This document shows positions 11,040-19,368 of a stretch of 64,000 nucleotides of DNA, piece by piece. Every line of letters begins with the position of its first letter. Position 1 is the first letter of the stretch. A model generated the notes under the pieces. It worked only from the letters and a program-made list of their open reading frames with translations. It did not search any database and had not been told where the DNA came from. The stretch lies in NCBI RefSeq assembly GCF_015624485.1, contig NZ_CP061378.1, positions 5,084,001 through 5,148,000 on the forward strand, in the 5' to 3' direction. This DNA is from Bradyrhizobium genosp. L. GTDB lineage: Bacteria; Pseudomonadota; Alphaproteobacteria; Rhizobiales; Xanthobacteraceae. Both the position numbers and the translations under genes were made by a program.

Positions 11040-11420
11040 TCAGGCGCGGCGGAGAATCAGCTCGATGGCGGAGCGCGCTTCGGCAATCGCCGCGCCGAGC
11101 GCGGCGAGCGGCTGGGACGGGTCGGAACCGCCCGTCAACGCCGTTTCCAGTCGGGCGGCAGCATCCGCCACGCCAAAGGCCCCGATCGCACGGGACGATC
11201 CCTTCAGGGTGTGGGCGTGGGCAGCCGCGTCAGTCGGCAAGGCTGCCAACTCGCCGAGGATCCTGGCCGACTGGGTCGCGAACATCGCCAGCACCTCGCG
11301 CTCGAGGTCCGGGTCGCCCAGCGTCATGCGCTGGAGGTGGTCGAGATCGATCGGACCGTCGCCGGGCGCGAGCGGCGGCGATTGCGTCCATTCGACTCTT
11401 TCGAGATGCAGCGGCGGCAT
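11040..11420 (-). CDS. HPt (histidine phosphotransfer) domain protein
   Basis: About 126 residues from the ATG at 11420; a longer frame would need a TTG at 11477. After a short leader the rest is a single HPt domain: PIDLDHLQRMTLGDPDLERE, then AHAHTLKGSSRAIGAFGVADA with the phospho-accepting His in HTLKGSS (about residue 70), and two further helices. It should relay phosphate between a hybrid histidine kinase and a response regulator. It has no kinase or receiver domain and no such gene adjoins it. It is divergent from the giant coiled-coil gene and shares a 379-base control region with it. The reverse-strand stop lies in a CG-rich inverted repeat around 11030-11048. Confidence 0.85.
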   Translation of the reverse strand: MPPLHLERVEWTQSPPLAPGDGPIDLDHLQRMTLGDPDLEREVLAMFATQSARILGELAALPTDAAAHAHTLKGSSRAIGAFGVADAAARLETALTGGSDPSQPLAALGAAIAEARSAIELILRRA

Positions 11421-11799
11421 TGGCCTGTCCCCGTCGTCCCGCCGGGTGGGCCGCGGCGGATTTGTTCGCCCAGCCAATCACGAAACTGGTTAACGGATTG
11501 TTGCCGCGATCGTCTGCAAATTCGCCCGATTCCGGACAATTTCCCGTCACAATCGGCCTGATCTGGCAGGAATTTCGAGTACCCATAAGGCCTTATGGCG
11601 CGAAGCTGTTAACGATGATTAAGAAAGTATTAATCGGAAGCATTTCATTCGCTTCGCTCAGCCAATAGGATGTTTGAGGATGTAGCGGACAAGCCGCCGA
11701 GGGGGCGCTTGCGCTCCGCTGTGGGCACCGGCTTCGAACTTGCGGGGGGACAATCGCAAGCTCGCCGACGCGTAAATAGTGAGAGGGCTCAGACTGAAC
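11421..11799. other. 379-base divergent control region between the HPt and giant coiled-coil genes
   Basis: It contains a perfect 14-base palindrome CATAAGGCCTTATG at 11584-11597, three TTAA tetramers at 11609-11633 that include a CtrA-type site, and an isolated TTAAC half-site at 11490-11494 on the HPt side. About 100 bases before the giant gene are G-rich. No open frame here looks coding. Confidence 0.6.
11619..11633 (+). promoter_or_regulatory. Candidate CtrA-binding site (TTAA-N7-TTAA)
   Basis: TTAA at 11619-11622, seven bases, TTAA at 11630-11633. This is the exact spacing of the alphaproteobacterial cell-cycle regulator CtrA (TTAA-N7-TTAAC), although the final C is T. A third TTAA precedes it at 11609-11612. 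It is 167 bases upstream of the giant gene start. CtrA control would fit a protein of the growing pole. Confidence 0.45.
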
Positions 11800-14700
11800 A
11801 TGGCGAACACTCCCAAGAAGGTCAAAGATCCCACCGAAGTCGCGCTTTCTGCGATTCAGGAAGCCCTCAACATCAGCGAACAGGGCGCGGACAACCGCGG
11901 CGCCATCAACGAGAGCGCCACGCCGCCGAACCTGCCGCCGGCCACACCTGACTTCTCGGCCTCGTTCGAGACCCATCCCGCCGCGGACCGCCCGGTGTTC
12001 GAACCGATCGAGGAACCGCGCAGCCCGCGCCGCGCCGCCAACGACGATCGCGCCAATATCGGCCAGATGCTGCAGGACCTGCAGCGCGGCCGCCCTGCCC
12101 GCAACACGTTCACGCTGTTCGCCATCTGCTCCGGCGTCTGGCTGGTCGGCTGCTTCATCCTCACCGCCGCGTTCTGGTCCTCGGTGCACGCCGCAATGGC
12201 GGAAGGCTCCGGCGTGCTGGTGCTCGCCGGCCTCGCCGCGCTGTTCGTCGCGCCGATCCTGTTGTTCTACTTCGTCGCGACGCTCGCCACCTACGGCCAG
12301 GACATGCACAAGATCGCGCAATCGATGGCGCAGGTCGCGATGCGCTTCTCCGAGCCGGAACATGCCGCTGCCGAATCCATGGTGACGGTCGGCCAGGCGA
12401 TCCGCCGCGAGGTCGCGGCGATGGGCGACGGCGTCGAGCGCGCGATCGCGCGCGCCGGCGAACTCGAAACCCTCGTCGCCAACGAGGTCGCGGCACTCGA
12501 ACGCGCCTATTCCGACAACGAAGTGCGCATCCGCGCGCTGCTGCAGGACATCGCCCATCAGCGCGACAATTTGGTCGGCCAGGCCGAGCAGGTGCGCAGC
12601 GCGATCTCCGGCGTGCAGATCGACCTGCGCCACGACATCGCGCTGATCTCGGACGCCATCGCCTCGCGCGTCGACGAGGTCGCCAAGAGCATCACCGGTG
12701 CGCTGGAAGAGCGCGGCCAGCACATCACGACCGCGCTGAGCCATGCCGGCGACAACATGATCCTGGCGCTCGGCGAGCGCGGCGGCGACCTGCTCGACCG
12801 CCTCGAGGAAGCCAGCGCCGAGACCACGCGCGCCGTGATGGACGCCTCCGAGCGGCTGACCACCAGCCTTAATTTCAAGACCGGCCACGTCCACGACGAG
12901 TTCGTCGACCTCGCCGACCGCGTCCACGAGATGCTGAACGAGCGCATCGACCGCATCACCGGCGAGTTCGAGCAGCGTTCGTCGAGCATCGTCGAGGGGA
13001 TTTCCGACCGCACCGAGCAGGTCCACGACTCCCTGAAGAACTCCGGAGACTCGCTGCTGCTGGAGCTCGAGCTGCGCAGCAACGACCTGATCGGCAAGAT
13101 CGACGACGCCGGCAACCGCCTCGCCGGCCAGATCATGACCTCCGGCGACAAGGCGAGCGAAGCGCTCGACGTCACCGTCAACTCGCTGGTCGCCAAGGTG
13201 GTGAGCCAGACCGAGACCGCGCACGATTCGCTGTCGCTGCAGATGAGCGCGTTCGACGAGCTAGTGAAGAACCACGGCAGCGAGCTCGCCGAGAAATTCG
13301 CCCGCGACTCGGGCACGCTCGGCGCGTTGATCACCCGCCACATCTCCGAATTCGACCGCACGGTGAAGACCTTCGGCGGCGATATCGTCGAGCGCATGGG
13401 TCAGCGCACCCAGGACATCGCCGACAGCCTGAAGACCTACGTCGACACTTTCGATCACCGCGTCTCTTCGAACGGCGGCGAGATCACCGCCTCGCTCGAC
13501 CAGCGCCTGCTGCAGTTCGAGACCACGCTCGGCAGCCGCGTCACCAACCTCGACGCCTCGCTGGACGACAAGCTCTCGAGCTTCGACAGTTCGCTCGGCA
13601 GCAAGATCGGCTCGCTCGACAGCACGCTCAACGGCCATCTCTCGACGCTCGACAATTCGCTCGCGACCCAGATCGGGTCGCTCGACGGCCGGCTGCAGTC
13701 GCTCGACGAGGTGATCGACGGCCGCATGAAGACGCTCGAAGTCACTTTCGAGGGCCGCGCGAAGTCGGTCACCGACACCATCGACGGCCACCTCGGCACG
13801 CTGGCTGCTCAGCTCACCGAGGGCGCCGCCCAGGCGATCCAGTCGATCGATTCCCGCCTCGGCCTGCTCACCACGACCCTCACCGAGGGCACCGTGCAGG
13901 CAATCGCCGCGGTCGACCATCGCATCAACAACGTCACCGAGACGATCAACGGCCACAGCGCGCGGCTCGCCGACACCATCAACGGCCACAGCGCGCACCT
14001 GACCGACACCATCACTGGCCACAGCACGCACCTGACCGACACGGTCTCGGCGCGCTTCATCGACATCCGTCAGGGCATCGAGACCCATGTCGGCGCTATC
14101 GCCAGCGACATCGACACCCGCGTCGCGCAGTTCGAGGACCTGCTCGGTTCGCGCGTCGAGGCGGTCGCCGGCCGCATCGAGAGCTCGGGCCGCCAGGCCA
14201 GCGAGGACCTGATGTCCCGCGCCGAGCTGCTGTCGTCCAGCATCAGGTCGCATGTCGAGGACGCCGAGCGCTCGCTCACCAACCTCGTGGTCAACACCAG
14301 CGAGACCATCCAGACCGGTGCGCGCACCGCGCAACAGGCGATGCTCAGCGTCTCGAGCGACGTCGGCGCCCAGCTCAAGCTGACCTCGGCCGAGGTCGAA
14401 GGCGTGCTGACCGCGGTCGGCACCAGCGCCGCCAACTCGATCCTCACCAGCGCCCGCGACGCGCAGGCCTCGCTGGTCACGGCCTCAGGCGACGTCACCA
14501 CCCAGATCAAGTCGCTGTCGGAAGATGTCGAACGCACGCTGCAGGCGGCCGGCAGTGCCACCGCGGCCTCCGTGCTGTCCGGCGCCCGCGAAGCGCAGAC
14601 CACGCTGGTCTCGGCTTCGGCCGATGCCGCAAGCCAGGTCAAGTCGCTGGCCGCCGACGTCGAGCGTTCGCTGTCGATGGTTGGCTCCGCCACGGCCGAA

Positions 14701-17700
14701 GCCATCATGACCGGCGCCCGCGAGGCCCAGACCACGCTGGTCGCGGCCTCGACCGAGGCCGCAAGCCAGGTCAAGTCGCTGGCCGCCGACGTCGAGCAGT
14801 CGCTTTCTATGGCTGGCTCCGCCACCGCGGAAGCCATCATGACCGGCGCCCGCGAGGCCCAGACCACCCTGATCTCGGTTTCGACCGACGTCACCAGCCA
14901 GGTGAAGTCGCTCACCAGCGATGTCGAGCGCTCGCTCTCGGTCGCCGGCACCGCCACCGCCGAGGCCGTCGTGGCTTCCGCCCGCGAGGCCCAGAGCACG
15001 CTTGCCGGCACGTCCACCGATGCCGCCAACCTCGTGCGCACGCTTGCCGCCGACATGCAGCACTCGCTGTCCACCGCCGGCACCGCCACTGCGGAAGCCA
15101 TCGTCGCCGGTGCCCGCGAGGCCCAGACCACGCTGGTCGGCGCGTCCACCGAAGCCTCCAACCTTGTCCGGACGCTGTCGGCCGACATGGAGCGCTCGCT
15201 CTCGATGGCCGGCTCCGCGACCGCCGAGGCGATCACCTCAGGGGCGCGCGAGGCCCAGACCACGCTGGTCAACGCGTCCACCGAGGCCACGACCAAGGTG
15301 GCGGCGCTTGCTGCCGACATCCAGCGCGCGCTGTCGATGGCCGGCGCCGGCACCGCCGAAGTGCTGACGGCCGGCGCCCGCGAGGCGCAGACCACGCTGA
15401 TCAGCGCATCGACCGAAGCCGCCAACCACGTCAAGTCGCTGGCGGCCGATGTCGAGCGCACCCTGACCTCGGTCGGCACCAGCACGGCGCAGACCATCCT
15501 CGGCAGCGCGCGCGAGGCCCAGAACTCGTTCGCGGCGACCTCCAGCGAAGCGGCAAGCCAGATCCGCGAGATCTCCGCCGAGATCGAGCGCACGCTGACC
15601 GCCGCGGGTGCGGAAACCGCACAAAACATCATCGGCAGCGCCCGCGAGGCCCAGGGTTCGTTCGTGGCAACCTCGAGCGAGGCGGCCAACCAGATCCGCG
15701 CGATCTCCGCCGACATCGAGCGCACACTGACGACTTCCAGCGCGGAGACCGCGCAGACCATCCTGGGCAGCGCCCGCGAGGCCCAGAGCTCGTTCGCGGC
15801 GACCTCCGCCGATGCCGCCAGCCAGATCCGCGCACTCTCGACCGACATCGAGCGCGCGCTCGGCGCCGTCACGGCCAAGACCACCGACAATATCCAGACT
15901 TCGGCGCAGAACGCCCAGGCTGCGCTGATCACGATGTCCAACGAGGTCTCGACCAAGGTCAAGACCACCTCGGCCGACATCGAGCGTTCGGTGCTGTCGG
16001 CGTCAAGCGCCTTCGGCTCGGCGATGACCGGCAAGACCGACGAGATCGTCACCTACGTGCAGCAGCAGGCCGAACGCCTGTCGCAGATGGTCGACAGCCG
16101 CCGCGGCTCGCTGGTCGAGGCACTCACCGCCAAGACCACGCAGCTTGCGACCGACATGGATCGCGCCACCGCGGACGCGCTGAAGGCGATCGAAACCCGC
16201 GGCCAGGCGTTCTCGCAGTCGATGTCGGCGCATGGCAGCGATGTCGCGCGCAACATCACCTCGGCCGGCGATCAGGCGACCGGCGCGGTGGCGAAGTCGC
16301 TCAAGGACCTCGAGCAGGCCTCGCGGGCGGCGATCGATCAGTCCCGGCAGGTCTCGATCTCGGCCGTCACCGAGATGCAGGAGACCAGCAAGATCCTGCG
16401 CACCGACACGGTCGCCCTGTTCGAGCGGCTGCGCGAGGGCAACATCCTGCTGCAGGAGGTCTTGACCGGCGCCCACGACAACCTCAACTCGCTGGAGCGC
16501 GCGCTGGTGACCCGCGTCGCCGACTTCGTGTCCGCCATGAACGACGTCACCTCGCGCAACGGCGTGGCGACCCAGACGCTGGAAGACCAGCTCACGGTGT
16601 TCAACAGCAAGACCGGCAAGGCGCTGGAGGATCTCGGCGAGCTCTCGGGCCAGTTCGAGACCCATGGCAAGGCGCTGATCGAGGCGGCTGCCGTGGTCGA
16701 GCAGGCTAATCGCTCGACGACGACTTCCGTCAGCGAGCGCAAGACGGCGCTGGAATCGCTGGTCACGACCATCGACCTGCGCACCACCGATCTCGACCAG
16801 CGGCTGTCGCGCTTCACCGGCCTGCTCGATGAATCGCTGGCCGCCGCCGAGGAGCGCGCCCGCGACATCGCGCGCGTGGTCGCGGAGACCGCAGGTGCCG
16901 GCTCGGCGGCGATCAGCCGTCAGTTCGAGGCGGTGCGGCTTGCGGCCGAGAACGAGCGGCAGCAGACCGTTGACGCCATGAACGACCTGTACCAGCAGAG
17001 CAACGCCGAGACCGATGCGATGTTCAAGGAATCGACGGAGAAGTTCTCCGCGATGGTCACGGCGATGAAGCAGATGGCATCCGAGATGCACAACGAGCTC
17101 GAGGCCACCCGCAACGAGCTGCGCCGCGGCGTGCTGGAAATGCCGCAGGAGGCCGCCGAGAACACCGCTCAGATGCGCAAGGTGATCGTCGACCAGATCG
17201 AGGCGCTGGCCGAACTCAACCGCATCGTCGCCCATCATGGCCGCGGGCTCGACGTGGTCTCCACCACCGCCAACCGCAGCACCGTCCGCCAGGAGGAGCC
17301 GATGATGGCTGTCGCCTCCGGCGGCCGCACCGAGGCGCGCGTCCGCGATACCGGAATGCGCGACACCGTCATGCGAGACAACGGCAACAGCGCCTCCACG
17401 CTGCCGCCGCCCGATCTCGGCATGCCGGCGCCGCGCCGCACCGAGGCGCCCCCTGTGGCGCCGGCAAGCTCCGACAATGGCCGCGGCGACGGCTGGCTGT
17501 CCGACCTGCTCAACCGCAGCGACGCGCCGCCGCCCCCGCCGAACCGCGAGCCGCAGCGCCCGCGTCCGCAGCAGGCCGCCGCCAATCCGCTGGAATCGCT
17601 GTCGCTCGACATCGCCCGGCTGATGGACCGCAACCTCGCCGCCGAGATGTGGGACCGCTACCAGCGCGGCGAGAACAAGGCGTTCAGCAAGCGCCTCTAC

Positions 17701-17919
17701 ACGCCGGCCGGCCAGAAGGCGTTCGACGAGGTGGCCCGCAAGTACCGCTCCGACCGCGGCTTCAAGCAGACGGTCGACCGCTACATCGCGGAGTTCGAGC
17801 GCCTGCTCGACGAAGTCGCCCGCGACGGCCGCGGCCAGCAGGAGCTGCAAAGCCACCTGACCTCGGAGACGGGACTGGTCTACACCCTGCTCGCGCATGC
17901 GGCCGGGCGGCTGGGATAA
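11800..17919 (+). CDS. Giant membrane-anchored coiled-coil protein, GPR/RgsE (growth pole ring) type
   Basis: About 2039 residues from the ATG at 11800; GAGAGG is 13 bases upstream and a GTG at 11779 is possible. A polar N-terminus of about 100 residues precedes two membrane helices (about 102-126 and 137-163). A very long Ala/Ser/Thr/Asp-rich helical region follows. It includes 22 consecutive 11-residue units at residues 566-807 and 13 consecutive 44-residue units at 840-1411. After a Pro-rich linker (about 1865-1930) comes a compact C-terminal domain beginning LESLSLDIARLMDRNLAAEM. Size, N-terminal anchoring and apolipoprotein-like repeats match the Agrobacterium growth pole ring protein GPR and Sinorhizobium RgsE, which organise polar growth. 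Homology is inferred from architecture. Database names such as kinesin-like would be repeat artefacts. Confidence 0.75.
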   Translation: MANTPKKVKDPTEVALSAIQEALNISEQGADNRGAINESATPPNLPPATPDFSASFETHPAADRPVFEPIEEPRSPRRAANDDRANIGQMLQDLQRGRPARNTFTLFAICSGVWLVGCFILTAAFWSSVHAAMAEGSGVLVLAGLAALFVAPILLFYFVATLATYGQDMHKIAQSMAQVAMRFSEPEHAAAESMVTVGQAIRREVAAMGDGVERAIARAGELETLVANEVAALERAYSDNEVRIRALLQDIAHQRDNLVGQAEQVRSAISGVQIDLRHDIALISDAIASRVDEVAKSITGALEERGQHITTALSHAGDNMILALGERGGDLLDRLEEASAETTRAVMDASERLTTSLNFKTGHVHDEFVDLADRVHEMLNERIDRITGEFEQRSSSIVEGISDRTEQVHDSLKNSGDSLLLELELRSNDLIGKIDDAGNRLAGQIMTSGDKASEALDVTVNSLVAKVVSQTETAHDSLSLQMSAFDELVKNHGSELAEKFARDSGTLGALITRHISEFDRTVKTFGGDIVERMGQRTQDIADSLKTYVDTFDHRVSSNGGEITASLDQRLLQFETTLGSRVTNLDASLDDKLSSFDSSLGSKIGSLDSTLNGHLSTLDNSLATQIGSLDGRLQSLDEVIDGRMKTLEVTFEGRAKSVTDTIDGHLGTLAAQLTEGAAQAIQSIDSRLGLLTTTLTEGTVQAIAAVDHRINNVTETINGHSARLADTINGHSAHLTDTITGHSTHLTDTVSARFIDIRQGIETHVGAIASDIDTRVAQFEDLLGSRVEAVAGRIESSGRQASEDLMSRAELLSSSIRSHVEDAERSLTNLVVNTSETIQTGARTAQQAMLSVSSDVGAQLKLTSAEVEGVLTAVGTSAANSILTSARDAQASLVTASGDVTTQIKSLSEDVERTLQAAGSATAASVLSGAREAQTTLVSASADAASQVKSLAADVERSLSMVGSATAEAIMTGAREAQTTLVAASTEAASQVKSLAADVEQSLSMAGSATAEAIMTGAREAQTTLISVSTDVTSQVKSLTSDVERSLSVAGTATAEAVVASAREAQSTLAGTSTDAANLVRTLAADMQHSLSTAGTATAEAIVAGAREAQTTLVGASTEASNLVRTLSADMERSLSMAGSATAEAITSGAREAQTTLVNASTEATTKVAALAADIQRALSMAGAGTAEVLTAGAREAQTTLISASTEAANHVKSLAADVERTLTSVGTSTAQTILGSAREAQNSFAATSSEAASQIREISAEIERTLTAAGAETAQNIIGSAREAQGSFVATSSEAANQIRAISADIERTLTTSSAETAQTILGSAREAQSSFAATSADAASQIRALSTDIERALGAVTAKTTDNIQTSAQNAQAALITMSNEVSTKVKTTSADIERSVLSASSAFGSAMTGKTDEIVTYVQQQAERLSQMVDSRRGSLVEALTAKTTQLATDMDRATADALKAIETRGQAFSQSMSAHGSDVARNITSAGDQATGAVAKSLKDLEQASRAAIDQSRQVSISAVTEMQETSKILRTDTVALFERLREGNILLQEVLTGAHDNLNSLERALVTRVADFVSAMNDVTSRNGVATQTLEDQLTVFNSKTGKALEDLGELSGQFETHGKALIEAAAVVEQANRSTTTSVSERKTALESLVTTIDLRTTDLDQRLSRFTGLLDESLAAAEERARDIARVVAETAGAGSAAISRQFEAVRLAAENERQQTVDAMNDLYQQSNAETDAMFKESTEKFSAMVTAMKQMASEMHNELEATRNELRRGVLEMPQEAAENTAQMRKVIVDQIEALAELNRIVAHHGRGLDVVSTTANRSTVRQEEPMMAVASGGRTEARVRDTGMRDTVMRDNGNSASTLPPPDLGMPAPRRTEAPPVAPASSDNGRGDGWLSDLLNRSDAPPPPPNREPQRPRPQQAAANPLESLSLDIARLMDRNLAAEMWDRYQRGENKAFSKRLYTPAGQKAFDEVARKYRSDRGFKQTVDRYIAEFERLLDEVARDGRGQQELQSHLTSETGLVYTLLAHAAGRLG
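13495..14220 (+). repeat. 22 in-phase 11-residue (33-base) hendecad repeats inside the giant gene
   Basis: Every 33 bases encode a unit such as LGSKIGSLDST, LNGHLSTLDNS, SARLADTINGH, SAHLTDTITGH, with hydrophobic residues at fixed positions and GR/GH/SR at the unit end. No insertion or deletion breaks the phase over 242 residues. Strict 11-residue periodicity indicates a right-handed (hendecad) coiled coil or amphipathic helix array. Confidence 0.9.
14317..16032 (+). repeat. 13 in-phase 44-residue (132-base) tandem repeats inside the giant gene
   Basis: Units start at 14317 and every 132 bases after. Each opens with GAREAQTTL or a variant, continues as VKSLAADVERSLS and closes with an ATAEAI-like segment. 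The length is exactly four hendecads. The first and last units are most diverged (GARTAQQAML, SAQNAQAALI), the middle ones closest to each other, as expected of expansion by unequal crossing-over. All units keep the frame. Confidence 0.93.
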
Positions 17920-17991
17920 CGGCAAGGTCGATTGCAGACGAGAAACGGAGGCAGCGATGCCTCCGTTTTGCCTTTGGCCGATGCATGAATC
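17891..17991 (+). repeat. Direct repeat, copy 1: end of giant gene plus terminator
   Basis: It covers the last codons of the giant gene (LAHAAGRLG-stop), the terminator hairpin and the GATGCATGA that follows. A diverged copy lies at 18951-19048. Together the copies bracket the small membrane-protein gene. Confidence 0.6.
17943..17968 (+). terminator. Rho-independent terminator of the giant coiled-coil gene
   Basis: A perfect 11-base stem (AAACGGAGGCA, 17943-17953, with TGCCTCCGTTT, 17958-17968) closes on a four-base loop and is followed by T-rich sequence. It starts 24 bases after the stop codon. Confidence 0.85.
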
Positions 17992-18019
17992 ACTTCACCC
18001 GCAAGCGCCGTCGCAGGGG

Positions 18020-18142
18020 CGCGCTACCAAAACACCGAAAACAACCCCATGCAAAGGCGCCGGCGGCGGACGGCATTCGAGCAAGCCGGCAACTTGACAC
18101 GTCGGGCAAATCAACGATATCATTCTAATATTCCGAAATCGC
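18020..18142. repeat. Dispersed repeat, copy A
   Basis: The stretch containing CAAAACACCG, AACAACCCCATGCAAAGG and AACTTGACACGTCGGGCAAA matches 46657-46770, with small gaps and substitutions. It does not look coding. It lies downstream of the giant gene and 50 bases before the end of the membrane-protein gene. It is probably a genome-wide intergenic repeat. Confidence 0.7.
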
Positions 18143-18194
18143 GCAGTGCAGCCCCCGCAAGCGGGAGAAGGCCTTGGCGGCCGACGTCTTGCTT

Positions 18195-18776
18195 TCACGG
18201 CTCCGATGCCCACGGTGGCATCTGCTGCCAACGTGTCCAGGCGGTCCGCAGCTGGCTCGGAAACACGAAACGCAGCAGCCACAGCCCCGGCAGCACGACC
18301 ACAAACAGGGCGATGCCGGCGATCAGGCCAGCCTTCGCCAGAGCCGGATCGGCAGCCAGACGGGGCTGGAAGGCGTAGGCGACGAACAGAGCCTCGACCA
18401 CGTAGAGCGGCGTCGACGACAGGCCGGGGTTGGGACGGTAACCCAACAGGTGCGGCAACGCGTGAGACACCAGCGTGTCGGACAATCGCGCGCCGATCAA
18501 CATGCCGAGCGCAAACGTGCTGCACGCCGGCCCGAGCGCACCGAAGATGCCGACGACGCCGATCGCCGACATCGTCAATGTCAGCGCCACGGTGAAGATC
18601 AGAAAGCCCCACCGGTCAGGGATCTTGAGGCCAACGATGGCGCCGAAATTGCGCCAGAGCGGCGCGCCCTCGCCCTTCCACTCCTGTAAGGAATGGTAGC
18701 AGGTGATCGCAATGTCGAGCACCAGGATCAGGACAAGAAACGGCATCGAGATGCGCGCAACATCCATGTGATGCAT
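18195..18776 (-). CDS. Small integral membrane protein, unrecognised
   Basis: 193 residues with four or five hydrophobic segments (FLVLILVLDIAI near the start, WGFLIFTVALTLTMSAIGVV, a short one around LYVVEALFVAYAF, and GIALFVVVLPGLWLLRF near the end). A His-x3-Glu pattern (YHSLQEWKGEG) after the first helix faintly recalls HXXEE-type membrane proteins, but not enough to assign the family. Start ATG at 18776, preceded by a G run; an ATG at 18767 is also possible. It has no operon partner. It lies inside a 1.1-kb segment bounded by direct repeats of the giant gene's end, so it may be an insertion relative to relatives. Confidence 0.6.
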   Translation of the reverse strand: MHHMDVARISMPFLVLILVLDIAITCYHSLQEWKGEGAPLWRNFGAIVGLKIPDRWGFLIFTVALTLTMSAIGVVGIFGALGPACSTFALGMLIGARLSDTLVSHALPHLLGYRPNPGLSSTPLYVVEALFVAYAFQPRLAADPALAKAGLIAGIALFVVVLPGLWLLRFVFPSQLRTAWTRWQQMPPWASEP

Positions 18777-19368
18777 CCCCCAAAAGTTCGGCCGTCGGAC
18801 GTCGCATCAGGATTTTGGCGAGCGAGCGTTTGCGGGTGCAAAGCGCCCGAGACGGCAGCCCAGCCTATATCAGGATCGTGGCACGCGGAAGTTGCATTAT
18901 GCGCGAGCGCCGCCCGCGCCACAGTTGCTGCCGCCGAAGATCACTCCGGCTCGCCCATGCAGCGGCCCGGCTGGGTGAGTTTGATAGGTGAAACGGCCAA
19001 TAGAAAACGGACGCCGAGCTGCCTCCGTTTTCATTTGATGCATGAGATCGAAGGCTTCCACCCAACCGCTGGATGCAACTCAAAAACACCAAACGCTTTC
19101 GTTGCGCAGGGAACAAAAGAGCGAGGGTTGGAACCGGTTTAGCTTCCATTTACCACCGATATTTGCTGTGCTAGGCAAGATGACATGACACGCGGATGAC
19201 AGTGGGCAGCCGCGCGAAAATGTTGATTTGACGCCTGTGCCGTCCCCTTTTTCGGGATGCAGTTTTTCATTTGCGCGCGCCTTGGAGCGATCACGCTCGA
19301 TCTTGGTGCGCAGACCGATTTTCGAGATGGCGGTTCCATACCGCCAGCAGTGCATTTGAAAGTATCAG
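18777..19368. other. 592-base intergenic region with duplicated gene-end remnant
   Basis: It lies between the divergent membrane-protein and RTX genes. It holds the degenerate copy of the giant gene's tail and terminator (18951-19048). The remaining 320 bases before the RTX gene are of lower GC than the surroundings; I see no convincing promoter or strong ribosome-binding site there. No open frame here is convincing. Confidence 0.55.
18951..19048 (+). repeat. Direct repeat, copy 2: degenerate end of giant gene plus terminator-like hairpin
   Basis: Read in the frame of copy 1 it gives LAHAAARLG where the giant protein ends LAHAAGRLG. Then comes a hairpin (GAAAACGGA 19003-19011 with TCCGTTTTC 19024-19032), and both copies continue GATGCATGA. 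The upstream coding similarity stops within about five codons. It is a remnant, not a gene. Confidence 0.6.

Noticed and set aside
14317..16032. CRISPR-like regular spacing of 132 bases
   Set aside because: The whole unit repeats, with no short repeat and unique spacer structure, and all units are in frame within one protein.
14070..16052. 660-codon minus-strand frame over the 44-residue repeats
   Set aside because: Its repetitive sequence is only the complement of the repeat array in the giant gene.
16003..17925. 640-codon minus-strand frame opposite the 3' part of the giant gene
   Set aside because: No recognisable family, composition typical of antisense frames, and the plus-strand frame is continuous with the membrane anchor.
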